Positions 33,335 through 42,163 of a DNA stretch of 64,000 bases are shown here, one piece after another. The notes below the pieces were generated by a model. The model searched no databases. It worked only from the letters and a program-made list of their open reading frames with translations, and was not told the DNA's origin. Both the position numbers and the translations under genes were made by a program. The stretch lies in NCBI GenBank assembly GCA_026394075.1, contig JAPKYX010000018.1, positions 1 through 64,000 on the forward strand, written 5' to 3'. This DNA is from Acidobacteriota bacterium (GTDB taxonomy: Bacteria; Acidobacteriota; Terriglobia; Bryobacterales; Bryobacteraceae). The stretch's first letter is position 1. Every line of letters starts with the position of its first letter.

Positions 33335-34207
33335 TCAGGCTGCGCCCGGCGTGGAAGTAGCTGCTTTGGCCGCACCTGCGGCCAGAAAGCGCAGCAGTTC
33401 CTGATTCACTGTGTCCGCGTGCGTCCAAGTGATGCAGTGCGGGCCATCTTCCACCACCACCAGCTCAGCATTCTTTATCAGCTTCGCGGTACGTAGCCCG
33501 GAGGCGGCCAACGGCACGATGCGGTCCGCGTCTCCGTGGATGACTAGGGTCGGAATGTCGATGCTGGCCAAGTCCTGGCGGAAGTCTTCGAGCCAGGTCG
33601 CGACGCAGGCCAGCGTGGCCGTGGCGGACGCTCCAGCAGCGATGTTGAAGCTCGCTTGAATTGCCTGGGCGCTGACGCGCTTCCCGAGCAACAGGTCCGT
33701 ATTGTAGAAGTTGTCGAAGAAGCCCCCGAAGAAGCCGTACCGGTCGGCGGCGATGGCCTGCTGAATTCCTTCAAAAACGCTGCCGTCAACACCCTCGGGA
33801 TTATCGGCGGTCTTCAGCAGGAAGGGCGGTACCGCGCTCATAAAGATGGCCTGGCTAACATTCTTCGACCCGTACTTACCCAGATAGCGGGCCACCTCGC
33901 CGCCCCCCATCGAGAACCCGGCCAGGGCAAAGTCGCTCAGATCAAGATGGGTGACCAGTTGGTGTAAGTCGCGGGCGAAGGTGTCGTAATTGTAGCCAGT
34001 GGTGGGTTGGCTGGACCGGCCAAAGCCGCGGCGATCATAGGTGATCACGCGATAGCCCGCGCCCAGAAGCGCCGTCACCTGCTTTTCCCAGGACGCGCCG
34101 CTGAGCGGAAAACCGTGAATCAAAACAACCGGTTTACCCGAGCCGTGATCCTCATAGTAGAGGTCAACGTTGCTCGAGTTTTCTTTGTCGACAGTCACGA
34201 AAGGCAT
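33335..34207 (-). CDS. Alpha/beta hydrolase (non-haem haloperoxidase/arylesterase type)
   Basis: A 290-residue hydrolase. The catalytic triad is visible as Ser in LAGFSMGGGEVARY, Asp in VIHGDADRIVP and His in EDGPHCITWTH. The HGFPLSGASWE oxyanion-hole region and YDRRGFGRSSQP are typical of the bacterial perhydrolase/C-C hydrolase group called chloroperoxidase or arylesterase. The C-terminal Ala-rich extension (AAGAAKAATSTPGAA) is unusual. There is no signal peptide. The substrate is unknown. Confidence 0.88.
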   Translation of the reverse strand: MPFVTVDKENSSNVDLYYEDHGSGKPVVLIHGFPLSGASWEKQVTALLGAGYRVITYDRRGFGRSSQPTTGYNYDTFARDLHQLVTHLDLSDFALAGFSMGGGEVARYLGKYGSKNVSQAIFMSAVPPFLLKTADNPEGVDGSVFEGIQQAIAADRYGFFGGFFDNFYNTDLLLGKRVSAQAIQASFNIAAGASATATLACVATWLEDFRQDLASIDIPTLVIHGDADRIVPLAASGLRTAKLIKNAELVVVEDGPHCITWTHADTVNQELLRFLAAGAAKAATSTPGAA

Positions 34208-34244
34208 AAGGTGGGCTCCTGCCTTCGAGTGTAGAACGAAACGT

Positions 34245-35198
34245 TTACTTTCTCCGGAAGTAAATTAGCCGGTTCGGGGCGGAGCCGTTGATCAGCTCAC
34301 CTTGATCGTTGAGGGCCACTGAATGCTGCCCAGTCGATTCCAACTGCCAGTTGATCTGGCCTGTCCGGTGGTCAATCGACATCAGCCAGCCGGGCGATGT
34401 ATTCGGAGCGTTGCGGGGTTGGGTGCCAATGAACAAATTGCCCCGGTGGAAGGTGATCGAGAACGTCTTGCCGAGCTCCGTCCATTCACCCAGATACTTG
34501 CCATTCAAGTCGAACCGCTGGAGGCGGCCGTTCTCGCGATCCGCCACGTAGAGCACACCCTGCGGGTCCACGGTGATGCCGTGCGGCGTGTCGAACTCTC
34601 CTGGACCCGTGCCGTGCTTTCCCCATTCGCGCAACCGCTCGCCTGCGGCAGAGTATTCGAGAATGCGCGCGTTGCCGTAGCCATCCGCAATGTAGAGATG
34701 GCCGTTGGGAGCAAAGGCGATGTCGGCCGTTCCGACAAACTTCGTACCCGCCTTCACCGGCTGCCCACCCACCGAGATGGATTGCAGAAGCTTCCCATCG
34801 GGTGAGAACTTGTAGATCTTTGAGCTCGCCGCATCCACGGTCCAGACATTGCCTTGTGGGTCAAGGCGAATGCTGTGCGGGATCTGGAACATACCCGCGC
34901 CCCAACTGCGCAGCACGCGGCCGGTTTCATCGACAGCGATCACCGGGTCGGCCACCAGTCCGCGCTGCAACAGGTAGATGGTTGGCTTGGGGCCAGGCGA
35001 AACGGCCACCGACGACATCATGCCCACCTCCCAGCCCGGCTTGGGCGGCTGTAAGGCCAGTTCCGTCCGCTTGAGATTCGATCGCGGCGCCGCTGCAATC
35101 GCTTGACGCAGTTTCGCCGTCTGCGCGTCCAGCTTAGGGTCCGGCAGCGTTTGCGCCATCACCATCCAACTCACGCTTGCCAGCAGCCAATAACGCAT
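34245..35198 (-). CDS. NHL-repeat propeller protein, exported
   Basis: A 317-residue protein with a signal peptide (MRYWLLASVSWMVMAQT) and an NHL beta-propeller similar to peptidyl-alpha-hydroxyglycine lyase: FQIPHSIRLDPQGNVWTVD, VGTADIAFAPNGHLYIADG, GTGPGEFDTPHGITVDPQGV, LYVADRENGRLQRFDLNGKY. ATG 35198 is the start because AAGGAG stands 7 bases upstream of it. ATG 35213 lacks a signal. Enzymatic activity is uncertain. Many such proteins only scaffold. It is separated from the ROK gene by 23 bases on the same strand. Confidence 0.86.
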   Translation of the reverse strand: MRYWLLASVSWMVMAQTLPDPKLDAQTAKLRQAIAAAPRSNLKRTELALQPPKPGWEVGMMSSVAVSPGPKPTIYLLQRGLVADPVIAVDETGRVLRSWGAGMFQIPHSIRLDPQGNVWTVDAASSKIYKFSPDGKLLQSISVGGQPVKAGTKFVGTADIAFAPNGHLYIADGYGNARILEYSAAGERLREWGKHGTGPGEFDTPHGITVDPQGVLYVADRENGRLQRFDLNGKYLGEWTELGKTFSITFHRGNLFIGTQPRNAPNTSPGWLMSIDHRTGQINWQLESTGQHSVALNDQGELINGSAPNRLIYFRRK

Positions 35199-35221
35199 CG
35201 CGAACTCCTTCATCCCGCGCC

Positions 35222-36175
35222 CTACACCTGTCCACTGCGGGCCGCCAGCGCAAGGCCACCCATTACGCCTGCCCGGTCACCCAAGGCGGACTGCTCGATT
35301 CTGACACCATCGGCGGGAAACATGCCCACCCGCCGCACCACCTGCTGGCGGACCGGCTGCAACAGTACCTCGCCCATTTGCGCCATGCCGCCACCCAACA
35401 CCACCAGTTCCGGATGCAGCAGGCTGACAATGTTGGCGATCGCAATGCCCAGATACCCGGCCACCCGTTCAATCGCCTCCATCACCGCCGCATCCCCGGC
35501 GAGCGCCGCGGCTGCCATCTGCTGGGGAGTGATTCGAGAAGCCTCGCCTTCAACCAACTGATGGAGCTGCGGCGCCAAGCCGGAGCGCATCAGGCGCACG
35601 CCTTCGCCACTCAAGGCTGGGGCGCTAGCCACGGTTTCAAGACACCCGCGATTACCGCAGCCGCACAGCAGGCCGTCGGAGATGATGGTCTGGTGGCCGA
35701 CCTCGCCCGCCGCGCCCCACGGGCCCAACCGCAGCTGGCCTTCGACCACGATGCCTCCACCGACACCGGTGCCGAGCGTAAAAAAGACCATCGTGCCGAA
35801 CTTGCGCAGCCAATCCTCACGCCCGCCGAACGTCAGCTCACCCAGCGTGGCCAGGCGCGCATCATTCAGCAGGTAGACCGGGGCTTGCAACTGCGCGCGC
35901 AGGATCTGCGCCACCGGAACATCACGCCACTGCGTCGGCATGTTGGGCAGAAACTGCGAGATACCTGCTTCACGGTCGACGCGTCCGGGCAGCCCCATGC
36001 CCACGGCCTCGACGCGCGGGGCCATTTCGCGGATCAGCCGCGCGATCCGGTCCAGTACCGCTGACGGGCCTTCATGCGAGTGCGTGGGCACGCTCCGCTC
36101 CGCCACGATATGGCCTTCCGCGTCGCCAATGGCGCACGCGATGTTGGTTCCGCCGAGATCGATGCCTGCGTACAT
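35222..36175 (-). CDS. ROK family sugar kinase (glucokinase-like)
   Basis: A 317-residue ROK protein without the N-terminal HTH of ROK repressors, so probably a kinase. The ATP-binding motif GIDLGGTNIACAIGD is at the start. The catalytic Asp is in LLNDARLA and the phosphate loop in LGTGVGGGIV. The ROK signature GEVGHQTI continues into the zinc motif CGCGNRGCLET. Substrates in the family are glucose, N-acetylglucosamine, fructose or mannose. It is divergent from the GlcG-like gene with only 26 bases between starts. Confidence 0.9.
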   Translation of the reverse strand: MYAGIDLGGTNIACAIGDAEGHIVAERSVPTHSHEGPSAVLDRIARLIREMAPRVEAVGMGLPGRVDREAGISQFLPNMPTQWRDVPVAQILRAQLQAPVYLLNDARLATLGELTFGGREDWLRKFGTMVFFTLGTGVGGGIVVEGQLRLGPWGAAGEVGHQTIISDGLLCGCGNRGCLETVASAPALSGEGVRLMRSGLAPQLHQLVEGEASRITPQQMAAAALAGDAAVMEAIERVAGYLGIAIANIVSLLHPELVVLGGGMAQMGEVLLQPVRQQVVRRVGMFPADGVRIEQSALGDRAGVMGGLALAARSGQV

Positions 36176-36201
36176 CCTGGGGGCAGTGTACTATTGCCTT
36201 C

Positions 36202-36684
36202 ATGAAAATTGCTTCCGCACTTTCCGTTTGCGCGGCTTTGCTGTTCGCCGCCACCCACGTCAGCGCCGCTGATCTGGGCACCAAGAAATCGATGACACTG
36301 GCCGCCGCCAAGAAGATCGCCGCCGCCGCCGAGGCCGAAGCGGCAAAGAACAAATGGACCATGGTGATCGCCGTGCTCGACGATGGCGCGAATCTGGTTT
36401 ATCTCGAAAAGATGGACGACACGCAGATCGGCTCCATTGACGTGGCCGTAGCGAAGGCCGCCAGCGCCATCAAGTTCAAGCGCAACACGAAGGTGTTTGA
36501 AGATGCCCTGGCCGGCGGCCGGCAGGCGATCCTGAAACTGCCCGGCGCGATCCCCGTTGAAGGCGGCGTGGTGTTCATGGACGGCAACCGCGTCATCGGC
36601 GCCGTCGGCATCAGCGGAGCCACCAGCGCGCAGGATGGCGTCGTGGCCGCGGCAGCGGAAGCTGAGTTCAAGAAGCTGCAATAG
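36202..36684 (+). CDS. GlcG/HbpS family haem-binding protein, exported
   Basis: A 160-residue protein with a signal peptide (about 1-23, ending THVSAA) and a single GlcG/HbpS domain: MTLAAAKKIAAAAEAEAAKN, MVIAVLDDGANLVYLEKMD, AVAKAASAIKFKRNTKVFED, GVVFMDGNRVIGAVGISGATSAQDG. HbpS of Streptomyces binds haem and senses oxidative stress, and GlcG is an uncharacterised part of glycolate operons. No glycolate genes are here. The role is unassigned. Confidence 0.87.
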   Translation: MKIASALSVCAALLFAATHVSAADLGTKKSMTLAAAKKIAAAAEAEAAKNKWTMVIAVLDDGANLVYLEKMDDTQIGSIDVAVAKAASAIKFKRNTKVFEDALAGGRQAILKLPGAIPVEGGVVFMDGNRVIGAVGISGATSAQDGVVAAAAEAEFKKLQ

Positions 36685-36731
36685 CAACACCTAAAAGCGC
36701 GGCGGGCGGGATCGGTTAGCATGACCTCATC

Positions 36732-37220
36732 ATGTCCACCGATCTCGCTCAGCTTTGGGAAGAACACACGCGCGATGAGTTCATCACGCGCGACACGGAA
36801 TCCACGCTCGACACCATGGTGGAGGACGCCTACGTCAACCACATCCCCGTCATGACCGGCGGCCAGGGCCGCGAAGCGCTGCGGCGCTTCTATTCGACGG
36901 ACTTCATCCCCTGCATGCCGCCCGACACGGCACTCACTCCGGTCTCCCGCACCATCGGCCAGGATCAACTGGTGGACGAGATCATCTTCTCCTTCACCCA
37001 CACCCAGGAGATGCCCTGGATGCTGCCCGGCATCCCGCCCACCGGCCGCAAAGTCGAGATCCCGCTCGTCGTCATCGTCCACTTCCGCGACGGCAAGCTG
37101 GCGCATGAGCACATCTACTGGGATCAAGCCTCCGTGCTGGTGCAGATCGGTTTGTTAGATGCGGCAACTCTGCCGGTGTATGGCGTGGAGACGGCGCGGA
37201 AGGTGCGGGGCGAGGGGTAG
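36732..37220 (+). CDS. SnoaL-like/NTF2-fold protein
   Basis: A 162-residue cytoplasmic protein with an NTF2-like alpha+beta barrel. It shows LWEEHTRDEFITRDTESTLDTM, DAYVNHIPVMTGG, EIIFSFTHTQEMPWMLPG, GRKVEIPLVVIVHFRDGKLA and HEHIYWDQASVLVQIGLLD. The last segment is typical of ester-cyclase/SnoaL-type proteins that are sometimes fused to dienelactone hydrolases. The function is unknown. It follows the GlcG-like gene by 47 bases. Confidence 0.8.
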   Translation: MSTDLAQLWEEHTRDEFITRDTESTLDTMVEDAYVNHIPVMTGGQGREALRRFYSTDFIPCMPPDTALTPVSRTIGQDQLVDEIIFSFTHTQEMPWMLPGIPPTGRKVEIPLVVIVHFRDGKLAHEHIYWDQASVLVQIGLLDAATLPVYGVETARKVRGEG

Positions 37221-37230
37221 ATCCAACCGG

Positions 37231-37428
37231 TCAATCCGAACGATCTCTCGGACGCGATGCCGGGCGAGTAACTAACCAGAAGATTGGCATGAGGATGACG
37301 GAGTAGAAGAGACCACGCACTAGCGCGACCAAGAACTGCCCAAGAGATGGATCCCGCCAATTCAGTGCCCACAAGGCTTGGACTAAGTCAATCACGACAA
37401 AAAGCATGAAGAGCTGACCGGCCCGCAT
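37231..37428 (-). CDS. Small two-helix membrane protein (hypothetical)
   Basis: A 65-residue candidate reading MRAGQLFMLFVVIDLVQALW and onward, with two hydrophobic helices (about 6-22 and 35-57) and a basic, Arg-rich C-terminus (RPASRPRDRSD). The positive-outside helices pattern and codon choice look protein-like. Without it, the 264 bases between flanking genes would be empty. No family is recognised. ATG 37428 is chosen over ATG 37446. It is convergent with the SnoaL-like gene, 10 bases apart. Confidence 0.5.
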   Translation of the reverse strand: MRAGQLFMLFVVIDLVQALWALNWRDPSLGQFLVALVRGLFYSVILMPIFWLVTRPASRPRDRSD

Positions 37429-37484
37429 CGGCACAATTATATGCACAGAGGCACAATGACCTGTAGCGATGCTAAACTCCGCCC

Positions 37485-38156
37485 ATGGCGTTAGCGGACG
37501 TAATGGCAGAGCTGGAATCGCTCGGGACCGAGCAGAATCGCAAGACGTACTCGCGACATGGTGGCGGCGCGAACATCTTCGGCGTCAGCTTCGCCCACCT
37601 GGGCAAGATCGCCAAGCGTTTGAAGAAGGACACGCCACTCGCGGAACAGCTGTGGGCAACGGGCAACTTTGACGCGCGCAATCTGGCCACCCTGATCGCG
37701 GACCCAGCCGACATCAGCCAGAAGACCGTGGAGGCCTGGGCCAAAAGCGTCAACAACCGCAGCCACGGAGATCTGGTGGCCGCTCACGTCTCCTCCAAAG
37801 CGCCCTTCGCGCAACAACTAATGGAGAAGTGGCGCGCGGCCAAGTCTGATCACACGCGCCAGCAGGGCTGGGATTTGGTGGCGATTCTGGCGATGCAACA
37901 GAAGCTCACCGACGAGCAGATGACCGCAGCACTGGCCGAGATTGAACGCGACATCGACACCGCCCCCAACTGGACCCGCCACGCCATGAACGGCGCACTG
38001 ATCTCGATCGGCATCGCCAGTGACCAGCATCACGCCCAGGTTCTCCAGATCGCCGCCCGCATCGGTAAAGTGGAAGTAGACCACGGCAGTACGGATTGCA
38101 AGACGCCCGATGCGGTGGCCTACATTGCGAAGGCGCGCGCGAGGAAAAAGGCATGA
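37485..38156 (+). CDS. DNA alkylation repair protein, AlkD-like HEAT-repeat family
   Basis: A 223-residue all-helical protein. FGVSFAHLGKIAKRL, ATGNFDARNLATLIADP, NNRSHGDLVAAHV, QQGWDLVAIL and NWTRHAMNGALISIG match the HEAT-like repeats of the AlkC/AlkD superfamily, DNA glycosylases for alkylated bases. The catalytic Asp/Trp pattern of AlkD could not be confirmed, and several family members lack glycosylase activity. Its stop overlaps the start of the DUF1549 gene as ATGA, an odd pairing for a repair protein. Confidence 0.8.
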   Translation: MALADVMAELESLGTEQNRKTYSRHGGGANIFGVSFAHLGKIAKRLKKDTPLAEQLWATGNFDARNLATLIADPADISQKTVEAWAKSVNNRSHGDLVAAHVSSKAPFAQQLMEKWRAAKSDHTRQQGWDLVAILAMQQKLTDEQMTAALAEIERDIDTAPNWTRHAMNGALISIGIASDQHHAQVLQIAARIGKVEVDHGSTDCKTPDAVAYIAKARARKKA

Positions 38157-40477
38157 AGAGAATCGCCATTGCGGCTGTGTTGATGACCCTGGCGGCGGTC
38201 GCGCAGAAGCGGCCGTTCTGGGCGTTCCAGGCCGTCATCAAGCCAGCAGTACCCGGCAACGCCCCGCACGCCATTGATGCGTTCGTCAGGGCGAAGTTGG
38301 AGGGCAAGGGCCTGGCGCCCGCCCCCCGCGCCGACCATCGCACGCTGATCCGCCGCCTTTATTTCGACCTGACCGGCTTACCGCCACGCACCGAAGATCT
38401 CGCGCAGAGCTACGAAGCAACCGTGGAGAAGCTGCTCGCATCGCCCGCATACGGCGAACGCTGGGGACGCCACTGGCTGGACGTGGTCCGCTTTGGTGAA
38501 ACCGACGGCGGCGAACATAACTACGAGCGGCCCCACGCTTGGCGCTATCGCGATTACGTGATCCAAAGCTTCAACGCCGACAAGCCCTACAACCAGTTCA
38601 TCAAGGAACAGATCGCGGGTGACATTCTGGCGCCACAGGATCCGAACATGGTGGCGGCGACAGGTTTCCTGGTCTCCGGCCCCTGGGATCAAGTACAGGC
38701 CGAGATCAACAAAGACAAGGCCATGGCCATGACGCAGCGCATGGATGAACTGGATGACATGGTGACCACCACCTTCCACACCTTCCAGGCCCTCACCGTC
38801 AACTGCGCCCGCTGCCACGATCACAAATTTGATCCGATTCCGGCGAAGGATTATTACCAACTGACCGCCGTCTTCGCGGGCGTCGGCTTCGGCAACCGGG
38901 CCGTCGTTTCACCGGAAGCGAAAGCCACCTATGATGCGCGCATCGCTCCGGTGAAGAAACAGCTGGACGAATTGAAGACGAAGCTGACCGACCTCGAAGA
39001 GCCGGCCCGCATTAAGCTGCTGGAGCCCAAGTTCCGTGCCTTCGACATCGCCCGGCAGAATGAGCCGCAACGGCTCCCGGTGAACGCGTACTACAACCAC
39101 AACCGCTTCACGCCCGTGGCCGCGAAGAAGTTCCGGCTGGTGATCAACGGGCAGCTGGGCAAGGCGGCGCCGAAGCTCCGCTGGTTCCGCGCGGGTACGT
39201 TCCGGTTGGCGGACTGGGTGGGCACCGCGCTCGCCACGCCCACTGCACCGCAGATCATCACGTTCGGCAATTCGGTACTGAAAGAGATCGAATGGGCGGG
39301 CTCGGTCGGCGTCTATGAATTGCAGGCTACTGATGATGAGGTGACCTGGCGCACCATCTGCTCCTCACTGGACCATGTGGGCAAAGTGGAGCTCACCATG
39401 CCGTCATTGACGGAAGCGGAGATCGACGCCAATGTGGATCGCGCCGCGCGGCATGCACTACTCGACCAGCGCAAGAAGCTGGAAGCGGAACTGGCCGCCA
39501 TCCCGGCACCGCCCCTGGTCTACGCTGCTCGGCCACGGCCGGAGGTCGACAAGAGCTACCTGCTCGATCGGGGCAGCGTCACCAAGCCGATCGCCGAAGT
39601 GAAGCCGGCGGCTTTGAGCGCGGTAAGCCAGCTGCCGCCCGCGCTCCACGACGGCAGCGATGGCGACCGCCGCGTGGCGCTGGCCAATTGGATTGCCGAC
39701 GCGCGCAATCCGCTGACGGCGCGCGTGATCGTCAACCGCGTCTGGTATCACCATTTCGGCACCGGTCTGGTGAACACCCCCAGCGACTTTGGCGTCATGG
39801 GCGACCGGCCTTCACACGCGGAACTGCTGGACTGGCTGGCGGCCGAATTCGTCGAACATGGCTGGTCCATCAAGTGGCTGCACCGCCAGATCCTTTCATC
39901 AGAAACATACCGGCAGTCTTCGATGCTGAGTGAGAAAGCCTTCGCCGTCGATGCGGGCAACCGGTTGCTGTGGCGCATGCCGCTGAAGCGCATGGATGCC
40001 GAAACGCTGCGCGATTCCGTGCTATTCGCCTCCGGCAAGCTGAATCTCACGGCACGTGGCGGCCCCAGCTTTCTGCTGCAGAACAAGGGCGATTCAGGAT
40101 CTTACATCTACAAAGCGCTCGACAATGATGGCCCGGAAGTGTGGCGCCGCACGGTTTACCGCTTTGTCGTGCGAGGCGGCGAGCGGCTGATGATCGACAA
40201 CTTTGACTGCCCGGACCCGGCCGTAGCGACGCCGCAGCGCAACACCTCGAACACTGCCGTCCAGGCGCTGACGTTGATGAACAATGAGTTTGTGGTGCGC
40301 CAGGCCGGCCTGCTGGCCGAGCGGGCGGGCAACGTCGAAACGCTCTATCAACTGCTGTTCCAGCGCCAACCGTTGCCGCGCGAGCGGGAACTGGCGGCGC
40401 AGTTTCTGAAAACCGAATCACTGGCGGCCTATGCCCGTGTGTTGATCAATTCCAACGAGTTCGTTTATGTTCCCTAA
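38153..40477 (+). CDS. DUF1549/DUF1553 protein (planctomycete-type cytochrome domain family)
   Basis: A 774-residue exported protein with a signal peptide (MKRIAIAAVLMTLAAVAQ). DUF1549 spans about 35-250 (FDLTGLPPRTEDL, YGERWGRHWLDVVRFGET) and ends in the single haem motif CARCHDHKFDPIPAKDYY. The middle region (about 320-430) has the feel of a galactose-binding/discoidin-like module. DUF1553 fills about 510-760 (RVALANWIADARNPLTARVIVNRVW, GLVNTPSDFGVMGDRPSH, NTAVQALTLMNNEFV). These proteins pair with DUF1501 partners, as here. The pair is proposed to act in polysaccharide breakdown, but the function is unproven. The start is ATG 38153, overlapping the alkD-like stop. Confidence 0.92.
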   Translation: MKRIAIAAVLMTLAAVAQKRPFWAFQAVIKPAVPGNAPHAIDAFVRAKLEGKGLAPAPRADHRTLIRRLYFDLTGLPPRTEDLAQSYEATVEKLLASPAYGERWGRHWLDVVRFGETDGGEHNYERPHAWRYRDYVIQSFNADKPYNQFIKEQIAGDILAPQDPNMVAATGFLVSGPWDQVQAEINKDKAMAMTQRMDELDDMVTTTFHTFQALTVNCARCHDHKFDPIPAKDYYQLTAVFAGVGFGNRAVVSPEAKATYDARIAPVKKQLDELKTKLTDLEEPARIKLLEPKFRAFDIARQNEPQRLPVNAYYNHNRFTPVAAKKFRLVINGQLGKAAPKLRWFRAGTFRLADWVGTALATPTAPQIITFGNSVLKEIEWAGSVGVYELQATDDEVTWRTICSSLDHVGKVELTMPSLTEAEIDANVDRAARHALLDQRKKLEAELAAIPAPPLVYAARPRPEVDKSYLLDRGSVTKPIAEVKPAALSAVSQLPPALHDGSDGDRRVALANWIADARNPLTARVIVNRVWYHHFGTGLVNTPSDFGVMGDRPSHAELLDWLAAEFVEHGWSIKWLHRQILSSETYRQSSMLSEKAFAVDAGNRLLWRMPLKRMDAETLRDSVLFASGKLNLTARGGPSFLLQNKGDSGSYIYKALDNDGPEVWRRTVYRFVVRGGERLMIDNFDCPDPAVATPQRNTSNTAVQALTLMNNEFVVRQAGLLAERAGNVETLYQLLFQRQPLPRERELAAQFLKTESLAAYARVLINSNEFVYVP

Positions 40478-41864
40478 GACTTCGCGTCGTGAACTTTTGT
40501 GGCAGTTCGGTGGTGGTGCCGCCGGTTTGGCGATGGCGCAAATGGAAGCGCTGGCGGCCACGCGGCAAGCGGGCACGCACTTTGCGCCGAAGGCCAAGAA
40601 CATCATCATGGTCTTCCTGCCGGGCGGCCTGTCGCACATCGATTCGTTCGACTACAAGCCCAGCTTGGCCAAATACCATGGCCTGGAAACCAAGGGCGAG
40701 AACACGATCACGCCGTTCTTTGGGAAGCCGGGGCGGGTGATGAAGTCCCCCTGGGAGTTTAAGCCGCGCGGGCAATCGGGCAAGTACATCTCAGACCTGC
40801 TGCCGAATCTTGCCAACTGCGCAGATGACCTGACGTTTCTGCATTCGATGGTGGCCCGTTCCAATGCCCACGGCCCGGCGCTGTTCCAGATGTCCACCGG
40901 GTTCATCTTCCAGGGCTTCCCCTCCATTGGCTCCTGGGTCAGCTATGGCCTCGGCAGCGAGAACGAGAATCTGCCGTCCTTCGTCGTGCTGCCCGACAAG
41001 CGCGGCCTGCCTCCGTGCGGCGTCGCGAATTGGGGCAATGGCTTTCTGCCCGCGGCGCATCAGGGGGTGATCTTTGGCGACATGTCGAAGCCGATCGCTG
41101 ATCTGCGCCCGCCAGAGGCCGTGAAGGCGAGCACGCAGGCCGCGTCCTACGACCTGCTGAGCCAGTTGAACGAAGAGCACCTGAAAGCCAACCCCGGCGA
41201 AGACGCGCTGGTGGCCCGCATCAAGGCCTATGAGCTGGCCGCGCGCATGCAGGTGAGCGCGCCGTCGGTGACGGACATCTCGGGCGAAAGCGAAGCCACC
41301 AAGAAGATGTACGGCCTGGACGACCCGGCCACGCGCGACTTCGGCTACAACTGCCTGCTGGCGCGCCGCCTAGTGGAGAAAGGCGTGCGCTGCATCCAGC
41401 TCTACAACGGCGGCCACTTTGGCGAGCCACGAGTGAACTGGGACGCCCACGAAGATATCCGCGCCAACCATTCCAAGAACGGCCGCATCCTCGATCAGCC
41501 GCTGGCCGCATTGCTCAAAGACCTGAAGCAGCGCGGCATGTTGAAGGACACTCTCGTCGTCTTCACCACCGAATTCGGCCGCCTGCCCATCTCGGAAGGC
41601 ATCGGCGAAGGCGGCCGGGACCACAACCCCGAAGGCTTCACCTCGTTCCTGTGCGGCGCGGGCGTCAAACCCGGGACCAGCTTTGGATCGACCGATGAAC
41701 TGGGCTACAAGGCCGCCGACAACCCGGTGACCGTCTACGATCTGCACGCCACGATCCTGCACCTGATGGGCCTGGACCACACCCGGCTCACCTACTACTA
41801 CAACGGCATCAATCGCCGGCTGACTGACGTGCACGGGCACGTGTTGAAAGAGGTACTCGCATGA
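40467..41864 (+). CDS. DUF1501 domain-containing protein (Tat-exported, sulfatase-like fold)
   Basis: A 465-residue protein. The N-terminus SRRELLWQFGGGAAGLAMAQ is a Tat signal. The DUF1501 domain, related to alkaline-phosphatase/sulfatase folds, shows NIIMVFLPGGLSHIDSFDYKP, LPNLANCADDLTFLHSM, GFPSIGSWVSYGLG, GVRCIQLYNGGHF, DTLVVFTTEFGRLPIS and GRDHNPEGFTSFLCGAGVK. Metal ligands appear retained (D in HIDSFD, H in RDHNP). It overlaps the DUF1549 gene by 11 bases and the next small gene by 4. The obligate pairing suggests one functional unit. Confidence 0.93.
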   Translation: MFPKTSRRELLWQFGGGAAGLAMAQMEALAATRQAGTHFAPKAKNIIMVFLPGGLSHIDSFDYKPSLAKYHGLETKGENTITPFFGKPGRVMKSPWEFKPRGQSGKYISDLLPNLANCADDLTFLHSMVARSNAHGPALFQMSTGFIFQGFPSIGSWVSYGLGSENENLPSFVVLPDKRGLPPCGVANWGNGFLPAAHQGVIFGDMSKPIADLRPPEAVKASTQAASYDLLSQLNEEHLKANPGEDALVARIKAYELAARMQVSAPSVTDISGESEATKKMYGLDDPATRDFGYNCLLARRLVEKGVRCIQLYNGGHFGEPRVNWDAHEDIRANHSKNGRILDQPLAALLKDLKQRGMLKDTLVVFTTEFGRLPISEGIGEGGRDHNPEGFTSFLCGAGVKPGTSFGSTDELGYKAADNPVTVYDLHATILHLMGLDHTRLTYYYNGINRRLTDVHGHVLKEVLA

Positions 41865-42136
41865 CCGCCCCCTTCCCCGCCGCCCATATCCTCCTGTTCG
41901 CCGCTGGTACGGCGCTCTGGTTCCGGCCGGAGCTGCTGTGCAACCGGTTGGCGGATTTCGAGGCCGGGCTGAACCATATCGGACATCTGCTTAGGCATCG
42001 CCACCCCTCACTGCTTCCGAGAAACACGGAGGCGTGGCGCTCTGCAGGCGCGGTTCGATTTGTGCAGGGCTGTGGGCTGGTGCTGGCGGTGAGTTCGCTA
42101 CTGCAGTTGCTGATGATGCTGGATTTCGCGCGCTAG
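41861..42136 (+). CDS. Small membrane protein of unknown function
   Basis: A 91-residue protein starting at an ATGA overlap with the DUF1501 stop. It has a hydrophobic N-terminus (AAHILLFAAGTALWF), a central polar His/Arg-rich part (HIGHLLRHRHPSLLPR) and a C-terminal helix (GLVLAVSSLLQLLMML), so two membrane spans with a short loop are likely. No family is recognised. The coupling to the DUF1549/DUF1501 pair is the main reason to believe it is expressed. Confidence 0.65.
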   Translation: MTAPFPAAHILLFAAGTALWFRPELLCNRLADFEAGLNHIGHLLRHRHPSLLPRNTEAWRSAGAVRFVQGCGLVLAVSSLLQLLMMLDFAR

Positions 42137-42163
42137 CAAACGGGGCGTCCGGTACCCGATAGA